Assembly: GCA_013399115.1 (NCBI GenBank)
Contig: VXAA01001102.1
Span: 62,001 to 126,000 of the forward strand
Length of the DNA: 64,000 bases
Source of the DNA: Anseranas semipalmata
Taxonomy: Eukaryota; Chordata; Aves; Anseriformes; Anseranatidae
Direction: 5' to 3'
The notes beneath the pieces were generated by a model. It did no database searches. It was not told where the DNA came from and saw only the letters and a program-made list of their open reading frames with translations. Positions within the stretch are counted from its first letter, which is position 1. Each line of letters starts with the position of its first letter. Below, piece after piece: positions 29,646 to 41,846 of the stretch. A program made the position numbers and the translations under genes.

Positions 29646-32600
29646 TTTGATGTCCCCATCTGGCTGCTTAGGTGTTAGAAGCAGTGACATCTCCCTCAAG
29701 TTCCCACTTCTCCAGAAGGTCACCTCTTCAGGAACATGCAGTAGTGTAGTGTGTCAATCACAAATGTGGCACATCCACCCTCAACCATCAAGATGCTTCA
29801 TTGCAGGATTTTCAGCACTGCTGTATCTCCCTTAAGAGAGAGAGCACAAAAGATGAGTAAGTCAGAAAACAATCAGCATCCCAAATCTTCACAGTCTTTC
29901 TTGTCAGAGTCCGTTGGGTCAGCTCTAATACCAGCCTTCTGCACTGAGGGTGTTAAACTGAGTGACCAAAATGGAATAGTGCTGGCTCTGTTAAGTACGA
30001 GGACTTCTAGCAGATGGTTTGCATGCTCAGCAAGCACTCTCTGATAAAGCTGTTCTGGGGTAGGAGCCAGCTTGTTACCTGGAAGAAAGCACCCCGGGTA
30101 CCTCCCTGTCAGGACAGCCTGGTGTCTCCAGTGCCTGAGATTCTAGTCCAGCATGAGAGAAAAACAGCAGCAGATATCCCAAATGGACTCCAGTTCAGCC
30201 AGTGGTTATGCATAAGAAGCCCCCAGTATAAAACTGAATTTATAAACTGCACATAAATCACTTCCCCAGATCACCCCATGGGCACAGATTTTGAAGGGGA
30301 GTTACACAGCAGGCACTCCTGGTGGCATTGCCTGGTACCTGATGGTACCTGTGCCACGTAACAGGCGTGAGATGCAGCCATGCACTCCTGCCCCTCAAGT
30401 CCTCCCAACCCACACTGAACAAAATACGCCACCTAAACAAAATATCCAGCCAGGCTGAAGGGCTCACAGCGCTCACCACTGTTGCGAGCATGGTGCACAA
30501 GGAGGGAGTGCACACTGTGCATGCCAGAAATGTTGGGTCTGATCACTCAATTTAGCTGCAGAAATTCACAAGAATTGAAGAGAAGTTTGCAAGTAAGAGG
30601 AGATGAAATTCTAGACAAGCTATAATTGGCAAACCTGAATGAGAACAAGGAATGAGCTAAGATCTCCTTCACCTGATTAAGTGATGCCTGGAAGTGTTTC
30701 AACGACACAAGAGGAATTTTTAAGTACCAGCCATATATACTTGTCAAGATTGCTTCATCAGAAAAAAACAATGCCAAGATTTCTGATCTGCCTGCCACTG
30801 AAATCAAATTTCACTCCTTCAAAGGCACTTGAACAATTATAAATAGAATGTCTAATACCAGCTGAGGTTTAGCCCATATTTTGCAGGAACTGGAGGCCCA
30901 CTCTGTCCTTTTTATATCTACTGGTTCCTAGTAGTTTCCTCAGTTTGCAGGCTTGCTGTAACAGGAGTGTTTTGATGTATAGTTTTTGTACGTATATATT
31001 CTGTGTATGTCTATGTCCCTGTTGCTCTCCTAAACACAGATGTAAATCCACATTAAGCTCCAGCATCAGAGGCATACAAGGGAAGAAGGCTCCACCTGCA
31101 GCATGTACAAGCTAGGCAAAGCCTTGGATGCCAAGCCCACCACCACACATCCCATCACATCCTGCAATGCTCTCATGGGCCACCACTAGGCAAAGCCAGC
31201 GGCAAGCCCTCTCCAGGGAGGGGCCGTTGCATGAGATGGTTCTTTGGGACCTGGGGGCAGCTGAGCATTGCACGTGTCGTGGCATTTTCCTGCCCTGTGC
31301 CCTCCATATTATTGCCATTCAGGAGGGAATTCACATTGTACCCTTGTTCCTGCCTTCTGACTCACAGCTGTGTGCAGCCCCACTCAGCTGAGATTCAGAA
31401 ACAAACTCCAATTCCTCTCTATTAAATAAGAAAATCATCATCAACATTTTATCACAGTCTTTTCCCCAGACTTCCTGTTAGTAGCCAACTAAAAAGGGAG
31501 ATTGGGCGGCACGGGGGTGCCTAACATTGCAGAAATAGAAATCAACTTTTCTAATAACACCTGATATCCCAATAATTGATACAATCTCTTCATACATCCA
31601 CTGTTGTCATGACAATTAGATCTGTAGTCTAAGCATTTCTGGACTTTTTGCCAGGAAAGAATTGGGAAATTAATGAAGGTGAATTAATTATTTGTCCCCA
31701 TGGTTTCTGATGTAAGAATACAGCTGTTCTTTATCAGCATAATTCATTATTAATGTTTCCCAAAGCTCAGTTCAGATATATGCCCGTGTTCTTCACATGC
31801 CACACTTCTGTTCTGATTAAATATCAAATGGTTTTTAAATATCAAAATGGTTCTGCATTTCTGAGCTCTGTTCTGAGTTGTGGAAAAAGAAAAACAAGGA
31901 CTTCTTTCATCATACGCACATGAGTTTTACTTGATGACACCACCAATGGCTTCTACGGATTTAGTCCCAATTGTTCTTATGTAAGTGAGGGAAGGTAGAC
32001 TCTATACCGTAGAATATACCAGTCTGCTATTCCATAGCCCAAATGAAGGCTTTGGAAAGTAATCAGGAGTAAAGAAAGATATCTTTTTACTAAATTTGGC
32101 ACCAGATTCAATGATTCAAGAGTGGATCCATTTCATTGACCAGGAAATCAAATGTTTACAGTCCTTTATTTATTCCTATCCTTTTCCGCACGTGACAGTG
32201 TAGCCCCACATATCTCATTTAACAAACTCCACGAGACTTGTTTGCCTGGCCCCAAAGGGACACTACAGCTCACTGATGTTCTCAACAAGCTCTTGTTCTG
32301 GCAAGCAATATACTACCACCCAAAAACAGTGTGTCAGGGTGAAAAGTAGAGAAGTTGCTTGCAGTTGAAGGCAAACAGCTCCAGAAACCTGGGAGCAAAA
32401 ATAATTGAGCTAAAATAATGAGGCGTGAAAAAGGGGGAGTGTGAGGAAATGCCCCCCATGTTCTGCATTCAGCATTTGAGCTGTCAGAGGGCCAGCTGTG
32501 CAGCCCGGGGTGGGAGCAGGGAGCAGCGAGGAGGACACAGCTGGCAGCCACTCGCCTGCTCGGCTGCATTTACCGCGGGACTGGCTGCAGCGCTAATACA

Positions 32601-33271
32601 GTGGGGTCAAGTGAGGGGACTGCAGGGAAGGCAAGTGGCTGCTGGCCCCGTAGCTTAATGAGGCTAATTATTCCCTTTCCCACAGAGCCAGGCAGAAGGC
32701 TCAGAAAAGCAATTGTGTTTTGCCTCTTTCTTTCTGAGGAGAGAATGAGCCGCTGCTTAGGTAGCCTGGAGAAGATGATTATTGCACTCCTCACAGCGCT
32801 CTGCCTAAAGAGGAAAAGCCTTTGCCATCCAAACACAGCGGAAGAAAGAAAGACAGGCACAGGACTCAGAAGTCCAAAGAAATACCCTTACACTGGTCCT
32901 TTTCAGTCAGGATACAGGATCAGCACAGACTTTACAATGTACTGCAGGTGAACTGACATGGCAAATGGGAAATGGGACCTGAATGAGATCCAGAGGATTA
33001 CACTGAAGCAAGGAAACTCAAGGGAAATTGTAAGAGAAGCTATTGAGGATGGTAAGAATAAAGAGGCATGTGGTAGTAGAAGAGTCAATTGTGTGCCTGG
33101 AGAATAGCCATCCCTTTGTAAGGAGGAGCTAACAGAACGGTGATTATGAGTATGCCTGAAGCAAGCGTTCGTGGTATTACTGAGATGTTTGACAATTTAG
33201 TCAGGGGAGCTCCAGATGAAAGCAAAACCTATTAGCACTGTGTGTGCTGGGGAAAAAACGGAATGAATGGT

Positions 33272-33470
33272 ATCTTATATTTATATCACACCTTTCATCC
33301 TGAAGGATCCCAAAGCACTCCACAAACCACATATGGAAGTGACTTCTGCCTTTGCTGAAATAGGGACGATGGTGCGAAACATGCCAGCTCTTTTAACTTC
33401 AAGAAACAGCACTGCTGCACAGCAGCTTGGGACAAAGGGAGAGACAGGTAGGCAAAAATCAATATGCAAA
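33272..33470 (+). repeat. Probable ancient amniote interspersed repeat relic
   Basis: The string around 33280–33330 (TATATTTATATCACACCTTTC, then CTGAAGGATCCCAAAGC and ACTCCACAAA) resembles a widely scattered old amniote repeat module (TATATAGCACCTTTCAT..GGATC.CAAAGC.CTTTACAAA). The family cannot be assigned by eye and the 3' limit is approximate. Confidence 0.45.
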
Positions 33471-35179
33471 ATAATAGACAATTTGCTGGGCAAGATGTGG
33501 AACAACAGACTGACAATATGCAGTATTTTCCAGAAGACTTCATTATATTAATGCAAAAAGATTGTAATCAGGATGGGTCCTTACTGACTCTGGGTGCTGC
33601 ATACCCACTGAGACGAATAACGTTCTTGTTCCACAGAGCTTCCCAGCAAACGTATTGTACACAAGACTAAAATCCAAGCCCCTTTTTCTCTTACAAGAGC
33701 AAAATTATTTAAATTTATTTGTATTTTCTTGACAGAATGTATATATCTATCTACTGCTTTTAAGGACTCTATTTCATAACAGTTTACCACCAGGGAACAG
33801 ATTTCTAAACATATTTGTTCACAGGAGCAAGAGAACAGCTAAAGAGGATCTGCTCTCTTCCTAAAAAGGAGGAGGGCGATCAACAAGATTTGATCCAGGA
33901 GTTTCACAACACATTTGTCCTATTCGATTACTGAAGTATCACGGACACCCAGCAGCGCGTCAGATAAAAACCAACAGCTACAGACGTGCATCTAGTGTGG
34001 CCTCACATGCTAATAATCCTCACTTTTTAAACAGCCTTGCAAAACTGGTGCATATTTTACAAGCTCATGCATTCAATTTTCCCTTCCCATTTACCAGAGT
34101 GATATATGAGAACATTTAGCGAGGTTTTATTTGCTGTGGGAGAGAGGCAGCATTTTCTAGGTCACTTTAAGAATATCTTTAACATTAGTCAGTGAGGAAT
34201 TATGGGTAAGAAAGGCATAGCGATGACAGCATAGTTGATGTTTAACATAATCCCTGTGTAGGTGTGTTAATAAAACAGCATGTGACGGCTGATGAATGCA
34301 GCAGCTTTTATCTACAACACCTTAAACACTTAAAGTGCAATATAGGTCCAAGCCAGCCATGTTTGCTATTTTCCCATGATAAGAGGCAAATTATTATGTG
34401 TTCTGCAGAAGCAAAACTCCCGGGCCAAAGCGTACAAGGCATTTAAAGTTGTGAAAAAGGTAATGTTAAGTTCAAAAGACATAAAAACCCTCACACCTAG
34501 TTCAGATTAAAATTGGAAAATTCTGCTTTTATTTATTATTTGCAGTGATTAAAAGAAAGTGCTTAATACAGTCCAAACATTCTGGAAGACTATCAACAAT
34601 GTGGAGTTTTTTTGCCTCTAGATGGTGCAGTTGGGCAGCAAAGTTTCAAAGTTTTTCTTTAAATAAAGATTAAATTGGGATCAAGAGCTAGGCATTACCA
34701 GATGTTCACAGTTTAGAAACATTTTTTCTGTTCAGAATTTGTAGCAAGATTTCCACCCAACACAAAAACGCCAAGGAAAGCCCAGAAAAGAAAGAAAATA
34801 CCATTTGGCTATAGAATGCCTTTTTATTAATGATGTGCCTCTCATTTATCTCATACAGCAACAGCAGTGTGCTTATTCAAACAGGCTTTGGGCACCAAAC
34901 CAAAGAAAACAATTACCAGGGTTAAAACAGACAATGTCCTGACCCTTCTCGATAAGCAGGAAATGGACTTTCAGGACATTAGTCTGTCTTACTCCCAAGG
35001 GGCTGACCAAATCAATGGTGTTAAGCGTAAGAGAACTATTTTTACTTTTCAATGCACAACAGTATCTGTGGTAACCACCTCGATCCCGAGTAACACAAAC
35101 TCAGGGATAAACCTGGAGCTCACCAATTCCACAAGAAATAGATTAACATAAGGAAGCAGCATGTTGATATAGGTACAGT

Positions 35180-35280
35180 AAAAATTAAAAACAAAACAAA
35201 ACAAACAAACAAACAAAACAGCCCAAGCCAAACCAAACCAATCAAAAAAAAAAAATAAAAATAAAAAAAGAAGTTAAAAG
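35180..35280 (+). repeat. A-rich low-complexity region with (CAAA)n
   Basis: AAAAC and CAAA units run into an A(11) tract with interspersed T. Simple sequence with no coding signal. Confidence 0.85.
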
Positions 35281-36775
35281 GCAAACAGCAATGCTAGTAT
35301 TTTGTGCTGCTCCAGCTTTGCTCTGACTTCTCCAGTGCATACTGTAAAATCAACTGCTTGTGAGACAAAAACATTTGCACAGAAGTGCTTCTTGAATCCA
35401 GTATTATCCTCTCCTTGCACGAGCATGTTGAATTGACACTGGATTCTTTATGTTCCAGGCTAAAAATGATGGATGAAGTTCAGCTGCAAGCTTACATTCA
35501 AGTTTGAAAGCAAACACTGGGGGAGAGTGGTATTGCCAGACCCAGTATTCTGGCCCGTCACAGTGAAATTCTCAGGCACTGTCATGACAGTAGGTGATTT
35601 GCTGACAAGAAGTCATCAACTGCTATGCAGACAACGCTCAGATTTTTCTCTGAGTTCTTCTCAGCCCAAATCCTTCTGCAGTTGTGCACTATTAGTTTTA
35701 CTCATTTATTTCAAAATAAAAATTGTTGTTTACTGAGACATTTTTGCTACCTAACTTAACTTGCTGTTAAAGAGAACATGGTTTAGTAACTTTTGGAAAA
35801 TCCTGGTAAATTAGCTTAGGTCCAATCCAGACAAAAGACCTCCAACCTACTAGTCTGAGATGGGGAGGCTACGTAGCCAGGCTGTCGAATAATTTTAGAG
35901 GACAGCAGATGCAAAAACATGGGCACACATGAGGCTCCAGGGCCAAAGCAAGACTCTGAAGGAGGAAAACACAGAAGAGGCTCTAGAAGTGCCCACCTTT
36001 CCCAACAGGAGTCTGGAGAGCCATGAATGTCACACCATGGAACTCTTTCAGAGCCGTAAGGAATAAGAATAGATTGGGTCTGTTGTCAGAGAGCCCCTTC
36101 CCTGCCGAGCTTTGCGGTGTTGTGGATAACCACACCGACTGCTGCTGGGAAGAGGCTGACGAAGTGACTCCGTGGGGCTGCAGGTGATGTGTGTACAACA
36201 GAGACAAAACCTCATGCGGATGGAGACAAACTTCAAAGAGACGGCACGGCATGGAGCTCTGCCAGGCTGAATGCCCCCTGAGATGAGAGTTGAGAACTCC
36301 TGTCCAGTTTCGGGATCAACCCTAAGAATGACCCTCTGTATGATTTCAGCCATTAGGGCTTACAACGCAAGGCCAAATTTCACCGTGTTTTGATGGTAAC
36401 AAATCCTAATTATGCTAATAGGAGTTAGTCCACTGTATTTGCTGTCTGAAGTCAGCTTGCTATAAATGCCAAATCCATGTAGGCTACTGCACTGTGCCAC
36501 TTGTCTCTGATGAGTATACTCCACTGCTTATTTCACCCCGTAGTGGTATTAAGTAGGGATAATTCCACTGCAGTCAGTAGAGTTTTACTGATATAATGGC
36601 AATGTGAGATCATAATCAGATGTGATTTTATTTTATCCTTCAGTTTGTCTTTCCTTGCCTTTCTCAGAGCTTTAATGATGCTTATGACCACCAAATAAAG
36701 TATTTAATTACAAGAATTTTTAAAGCCTCTTGAGATCTTACAAAGGAAGATACTCTGTAATGACAAAGCAACGTA

Positions 36776-37066
36776 CAGAACCACAGGATCACGAAGTGGT
36801 GGAGGTCACTGGGGACCTCTCAAAGTCACCTAGTCAGGCAGGTTCAGCTAAGCAAGTTTGTTTAGGACCATGTCCAGTTGGGTTTTGAATGTCTCCAAGG
36901 ACAGAGACTCCACAACCTCTCTGGGCAAATTATATCAGTGTTCTACCACCCTCATGGACATGAAAAGTGTTTTCTTATGTTGAGATGGAATTTCATACAT
37001 TTCAGTTTGTGCCCATTGTCTATCCTTCTGTCCGTAGGCACCACCGGGGAGAGGCTGGCTCTGTAT
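36776..37066 (-). mobile_element. CR1 retrotransposon, 3'-end fragment
   Basis: The plus strand shows ACCACAGGATCACGAAGTGG, GGACCTCTCAAAGTCACCTA, GGACCATGTCCAGTTGGG, GAGACTCCACAACCTCTCTG and TGTTCTACCACCCTCATGGA. This is the reverse complement of a typical avian CR1 3' region. The fragment is 5'-truncated at about 37066 and diverged, so not recent. Confidence 0.88.
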
Positions 37067-38599
37067 ACAGACAACAACAGGCAACTCTGTATACAGGGAA
37101 CAACATAATCCCTCTTCCATCCTGGGAGATGGCTTAAAATTTCCATGGAAAGAATCTCACTTTCTTTTACAGTACGTGGGAGTTGGATGTGATTTGCAGA
37201 AATAAACAACTCACAATGGATAGTATACAACAGGTTTTGTCCCACTTAAATAAAACTTACAGACCTTTTTCCCTTTAGTACACCAAACCGGACCAGTGCA
37301 CGGCCATAAGCTCCACCATGCAGTGGTCCATACTCTTTAATTCGTATCACACTCCTTTGGACAACCAGGCCAACTAGCACTCTGCCAAGTAGTCTGAGCA
37401 CAGTTCAGGGAACAGCATCAGACTGTTTCCAATATGCCGTATGAGTGACACCCCTTGAAGCTCACATGTGGCTACAAACAAGCTACACTCTGCCCTTTGC
37501 CTTGCTAAGACAGAGAATGGGCTTAGTCCATTTTATGTATAAGCATAGACAGACTCTAAATGTATTTCATAAGCCAAGGAAGGTCAGAGTCTCATTAATT
37601 ATTAATTGATCTGATTACTTATAATTAGCATTTTAAACCTGCTGAAATGAAAAGGTATGGATACTGTCATTTACTCACAAGGAAATTGTACCTTTAATGA
37701 CAGGTTGTCCTACCGAATTCAGTGCGGGCCTAGGGCTTAGATCCTGATTAATAGTCTACCTTAAGATCTTTGATTTTAATGAAAATACCTATGGCATGAG
37801 TCTCCTCTCTATAACAAGTGATTATCATGCATGTGGCTAAAGTCTGCTTGGCACAGCTATGTAGGTCAGGGGTGTCAGCCCCACTCCTCCCATTTCTGGT
37901 GACTATCAAGGCCAGCAAAAGGCACACTGTAGATGCTGTAATACTGATAGTTCAGAGAAACTCCCTTAACTCCACAACCAAAAGAAATCTTCTGCTTGCG
38001 TTTGCAGGGTTTGCTGAGTTAGGTCTCTTGACCCATCTATTGGCAAGTGCTTTTCAATGTAGACATGGCCCAAATTCAAACAGAAGAATAAAAGTGATTT
38101 AAATTTCTCATAAGAAAAACAAGGTTATTTTCCCAAACAGCCTGATTCTCTTTAACACATCCTCATCACACATCCTACAGCACGTTGCTCTTTCCAGATG
38201 TGGGATTTTGCTGGGAAGTTGTGACAGAGCTTGTGGGAGCACTTGCCAGCTGAGCAATGCTTTCACTGCTGCTCACCACACTCCGTAAATACTCACGCTG
38301 TTACAGGCTGTCTGTATGGAGCTGTATGAGGCTATAGTATTTTAACTGGGAACCACAGCAAAGAAGTCAGCATGTGCTTCAGTTGTGTTAGCTGTGCATC
38401 TGCTGTGACCATCAAGCTATGGGATTCTATTGATAAATAATGACAACCTCATTTCTTTAGGTTACCACTGAATGGCTTTTTCAGTACCAAGGGCTTGGTG
38501 AGGAAGTTGATCTTATTTAAACAAAAAAGATGAGCATGGATAAAAAGAGGTGTTTTTAATGTCATATACAATTTAACCTGGTACACCACAAGTGAGAGA
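37067..38599. other. Intergenic region, no gene seen
   Basis: No gene. An AT-rich stretch with repeated TAATTA cores lies at 37590–37660 and could be a regulatory element. Nothing else is supportable. Confidence 0.55.
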
Positions 38600-39335
38600 C
38601 TGACCTCCAGCTGGACTATGTGTCACTGATCACAACCCTTTGAGCCCAGGAGTTCAGTCAGTTTTCTGTCCACTTTTTATCTAAACTGCACTTCATCCGT
38701 TTGTTGATGAAGATGTTATGGGAGTCTGTCAAAAGCCTTGCTAAAGTCAAAATAAACAACATCCATTGCTCACCCCTCATCCACCAAACCAGTAATATCA
38801 TCATAGAAGGTAATATTAGCTGAGCATGATTTTTTCACGTAAATTCATGCCAACTACTTCCAGTCACCTTCTTGTCCTTCATATGTTTGGAAACAGATTC
38901 CAGGATTATTTGCTCCATCACTTTTCCAGGCACTGAGGTGAGGCTGACTGGCCTGTAGTTCCTCCCATCCTCCTTCTTGCTCTTCTTGATGAGAGGGATG
39001 CCATTTGCTTTTTACAGTCCTCAGGAACCTCTGTCCACTGAACACCATGATCTTTCAAAGATAATCAAGAATAATCTCACAGCAGCATTGGCTCCACCAG
39101 TACTTGTGAGTGCATCCCATCAGATCCCATCAACCTGCATATGTACAACTTGTTTAAATATTCTCTAACTTGAGCCTGCTCTGCTGAGGGTAAGTTTTCA
39201 TTGTTCCTGACTTTCCCATGGCTCTCAGAGGCCTGGGAATCGTGAATGCAAATCTTTCCAGGGAAGACCAATGTGAAGAAGCCAATGAGTACCTTGGCCT
39301 TTTCCATGCCCTTTGTCACCAGACCCCATTCGTGA
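38600..39335 (-). mobile_element. CR1 retrotransposon, internal reverse-transcriptase fragment (degenerate)
   Basis: Minus-strand translation recovers CR1 ORF2 landmarks in order: VLIGFFTLVFPGKICI (from about 39290), REYLNKLYICRLMGSDGMH (about 39170–39110), then TGLVDEG and DVVYFDFSKAFD (around 38790–38730), in more than one frame. These are the start of the RT domain and the YLDFSKAFD block. Stops and frameshifts make it dead. The 3' end of the element is absent, so this is an internal fragment or an old copy that has lost its end. Confidence 0.85.
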
Positions 39336-41390
39336 ACTCATTTCTATGAAATACAACAGCATTTAAAATTACAATAACAGGATGAAAATCTCAAGGATAA
39401 AAATAACTCTTAAGTAATCATAGGCTGAAGTCAGATAGTTATTTCCTCTTGAGACATGGTGTTATGATCACTCTTCCCTCTTCTAAAACACCACATTTAG
39501 GAAACTCAAAAGACCTATGAAGCGACACTGGCATTGGTCTTTCCAGCTATGATGGCTGATACATTCTCTTCAGAGTGCATTGTTCCATCTGCTTTTAAGC
39601 ACAAATATGAAACAACAAAGTAGAGAGAAGAACAGCTCTGAAGGAAAGCAACTGGAATAATTTCCATATGCTAATCTCTGAAATCAGTAGTAGCTCATTT
39701 GCACTTCCAGTATAAATACCGGAACTGCATACAACCTGGCTGAACAGCCTTATCTTCCAAGCACAAAGAGCTAATATGGGATATAAAGAAAAAAAAAAAA
39801 TTCTCTTTATATCTGCCACTGCAGATATAAAGAGAAATAGCAAAGACACATAAAGAGGTGATATTCATTTCTGCCTACAAATTTAACGTGATTACTGATC
39901 ACGTCCCTCCTGGTCCATACTTCAGAAAGTGAGGAGTGAAGACATACTTCAGCAAGGACACTGAAAAAGACAGAGATGGTTCACAAAACAAACAAACAAA
40001 CAAAACCCCCATAATTTTAATTGCAGAAAATAGATCTTCAAGTAAGAAGCTGGTGGATTTCAAACTTTGTAAATTTCCAAGAAGATCAGAGCTCATCTGA
40101 GAGACCAGACTAGTCTGTTGGTATGTGCACATGGGGAAAATACTGCATATTAGCAGATAATGTAATCTACAAAAAAATAGCACGGCAAGTTCTGCGAGTG
40201 GAAACTATAACGAAAATACCTGGAATGAGACACAGCAGCAGGCATGGATTTTCTGGGGTTTACAACTATCACTGCTACCTTCCAACTCCTACTCCCCATG
40301 ACAGTACTGACCATTTGCATGCAAGGTGCAGCCCAGTGGCTTCTTTCTCACTTCTCAGCATCCCATGCCTGCCATGAGGAGCAAAGAGAAGACATGGTGC
40401 CAGGCAGGGACAGAAAGCATTTGTGTTTTCTCCATTCTCAGTGTTCCGGTACAGGTATGCCAATTGCACACGACCCATTCTCATTAGTACTTGCTGCTCC
40501 TGAACAAAATGTTAATTTATTAATGAATGGTAAATAGTGAGAGATGTGATATCTGTCTACAGGATAAATTTTAGTAGCTCTGTTATATTGCTGAACCCTG
40601 TAGAGAAATCACAAAGTGAATGGCCTTTGTTATGCAGATGAGACAGATTGTAAAGGGTCCTGTTTCACCTGAACATTTCTGTGGGAAGCAGCCACAATGG
40701 CAAAGCTCTCATGGAACATCTTCTGGAGTTGTGAAGACTCAAGGCTTCTTGGAAGCCAGATTCAAGGTCTCTCAACTTGGACATTCAAAACAGCAAGCAC
40801 CAGAATGTCTGCCTGCTGTGTAAAGCCTGGGCCTCGTGCTCAGTCATATTAAATTATCTGGGACACTGGGGCAAAGAGGTGTAAAAGAGCTTTGCTGGAG
40901 GCAGGGTGTTGACTGGACGTGTGCAACTTTCAGATAAAGAAGAAAGCACTACCTCATCTTGCAGTGTGTCTGAGGAAGGGAAGCCAGTAACGATCCTCCC
41001 CTGCTTCAGTTTCCAGTCACTGACAATGCTTAGCTCATGCGTCTCGCAAAGAAGTCCAAATCTAACAACCCACTGACTTTGTAATTAAATAGACTTTAAG
41101 GCTCAAAGATCCCATGGAAGTCTTCTCACATGGTACCCTTGTATTGATCCCTGCACCAGTAGACGTAGACTGGACCCAGCATGCCTAATTCTGTTGCTAT
41201 GGGGTTTTTGCAACCTCCTGTCACATTGAAAACAATCATATAAAGTCACAGACCAGGATTCTGTTATGTAGAGCAAAAAAAGCTTCCTCTACGTGTACTA
41301 AAATAAGAAATTACTGTGCAGAGGCAGCTCCAGGTGGCTGGCGGTGTGACTGCTCTCCTATGACCAGCCAGCTGCGCCTTTCTTGTTTCT
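39336..41390. other. Intergenic region upstream of the GMPR CpG block, no gene seen
   Basis: No supportable gene. It holds a perfect short hairpin (39801–39836, listed separately) and a CAAA-rich stretch at about 39985–40005. The proximal GMPR regulatory region may begin within it, but I see no decisive motif. Confidence 0.5.
39801..39836. repeat. Perfect inverted repeat, 16-bp arms, 4-nt loop
   Basis: Arms 39801–39816 and 39821–39836 are exact reverse complements (outer end TTCTCT, inner end CTGC) around the loop CACT. A second partial partner for the left arm lies just upstream at 39780–39790 (GATATAAAGAA). Base pairing stops abruptly outside the arms. Confidence 0.85.
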
Positions 41391-41544
41391 AACACAGAAA
41401 ACCGGCGCCAGCCCTTTGCTCAGCCACCAGATTCAGAACCAGCTCAGAGGGTCCCTGGAGCCCGGCCACGCTCCTGTTCACCACAGGACGACAGGCACGG
41501 CCGAGGCCGCGTTTGGGCTCAGAGCACAAGTGCTTGGGGAAGCG

Positions 41545-41606
41545 CCCTGGAAAACCCTGACTTCCACCAAAACCCTGGAAAACCCTGACTTCCACCAAAA
41601 CCCTGG
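41545..41606 (+). repeat. 28-bp tandem repeat, 2.2 copies
   Basis: A 28-bp unit beginning CCCTGGAAAACCCTGACTTC occurs at 41545 and 41573, with a third partial copy (CCCTGG) at 41601. The two full copies are identical. It lies in the CpG-rich block before the gap. Confidence 0.9.
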
Positions 41607-41757
41607 CAGCCCGAAGGCCGGCCCTTTGTAGGGCTGTAGAGGTAAACTCCCGGGCTGTATGGCAGCGGCCCCAAAACCGCTGGGAAGCGACGCCAGCCCC
41701 CACCGGCGCGGCCGCCTCAGAGCCGCCCCCGGGCCGAGCGGCGCGGGGAGGCGGCGG

Positions 41758-41799
41758 CTGGTCCGCGGCGGTTGGTCCGCGGCCGTTGGTCCGCAACCG
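41758..41799 (+). repeat. 14-bp GC-rich tandem repeat, 3 copies
   Basis: Three consecutive copies of a unit close to TTGGTCCGCGGCCG at 41758, 41772 and 41786, with one to three differences each. They end 47 bp before the gap. The core TTGGTCCGC is preserved in two copies and begins CTGG in the first. Confidence 0.85.
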
Positions 41800-41846
41800 T
41801 CACCCGCGCGGCGGAAGGAGGAGAGGGCGGGCACAATGTCAGCGCA

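Larger units (their letters stand above)
29646..36775. other. Intergenic region, no gene seen
   Basis: No supportable gene. It includes an old repeat-like module at about 33272–33470, an A-rich low-complexity stretch at 35180–35280, and a TAAT-containing candidate element at 32640–32880 (see findings). Confidence 0.55.
41391..41846. promoter_or_regulatory. GMPR: CpG-island-like block, probable GMPR promoter flank
   Basis: Sharp rise in G+C and CpG density (for example around 41690–41820) directly before an assembly gap and about 5 kb before the first visible GMPR exon. It contains a GC box GGGCGGG at 41825–41831, a 28-bp tandem repeat and a 14-bp tandem triplet. Avian promoters of this type often drop out of assemblies. 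Assignment to GMPR is by position; the transcription start is not visible. Confidence 0.65.

Noticed and set aside
32950..33100. Possible coding remnant near GGGACCTGAATGAGATCCAG
   Set aside because: Translations in all frames show no known protein pattern, so no call was made.
41835..41846. ATG TCA GCG just before the gap as the GMPR start codon
   Set aside because: It would encode Met-Ser-Ala, which does not match the conserved GMPR N-terminus; more likely 5' UTR or chance.
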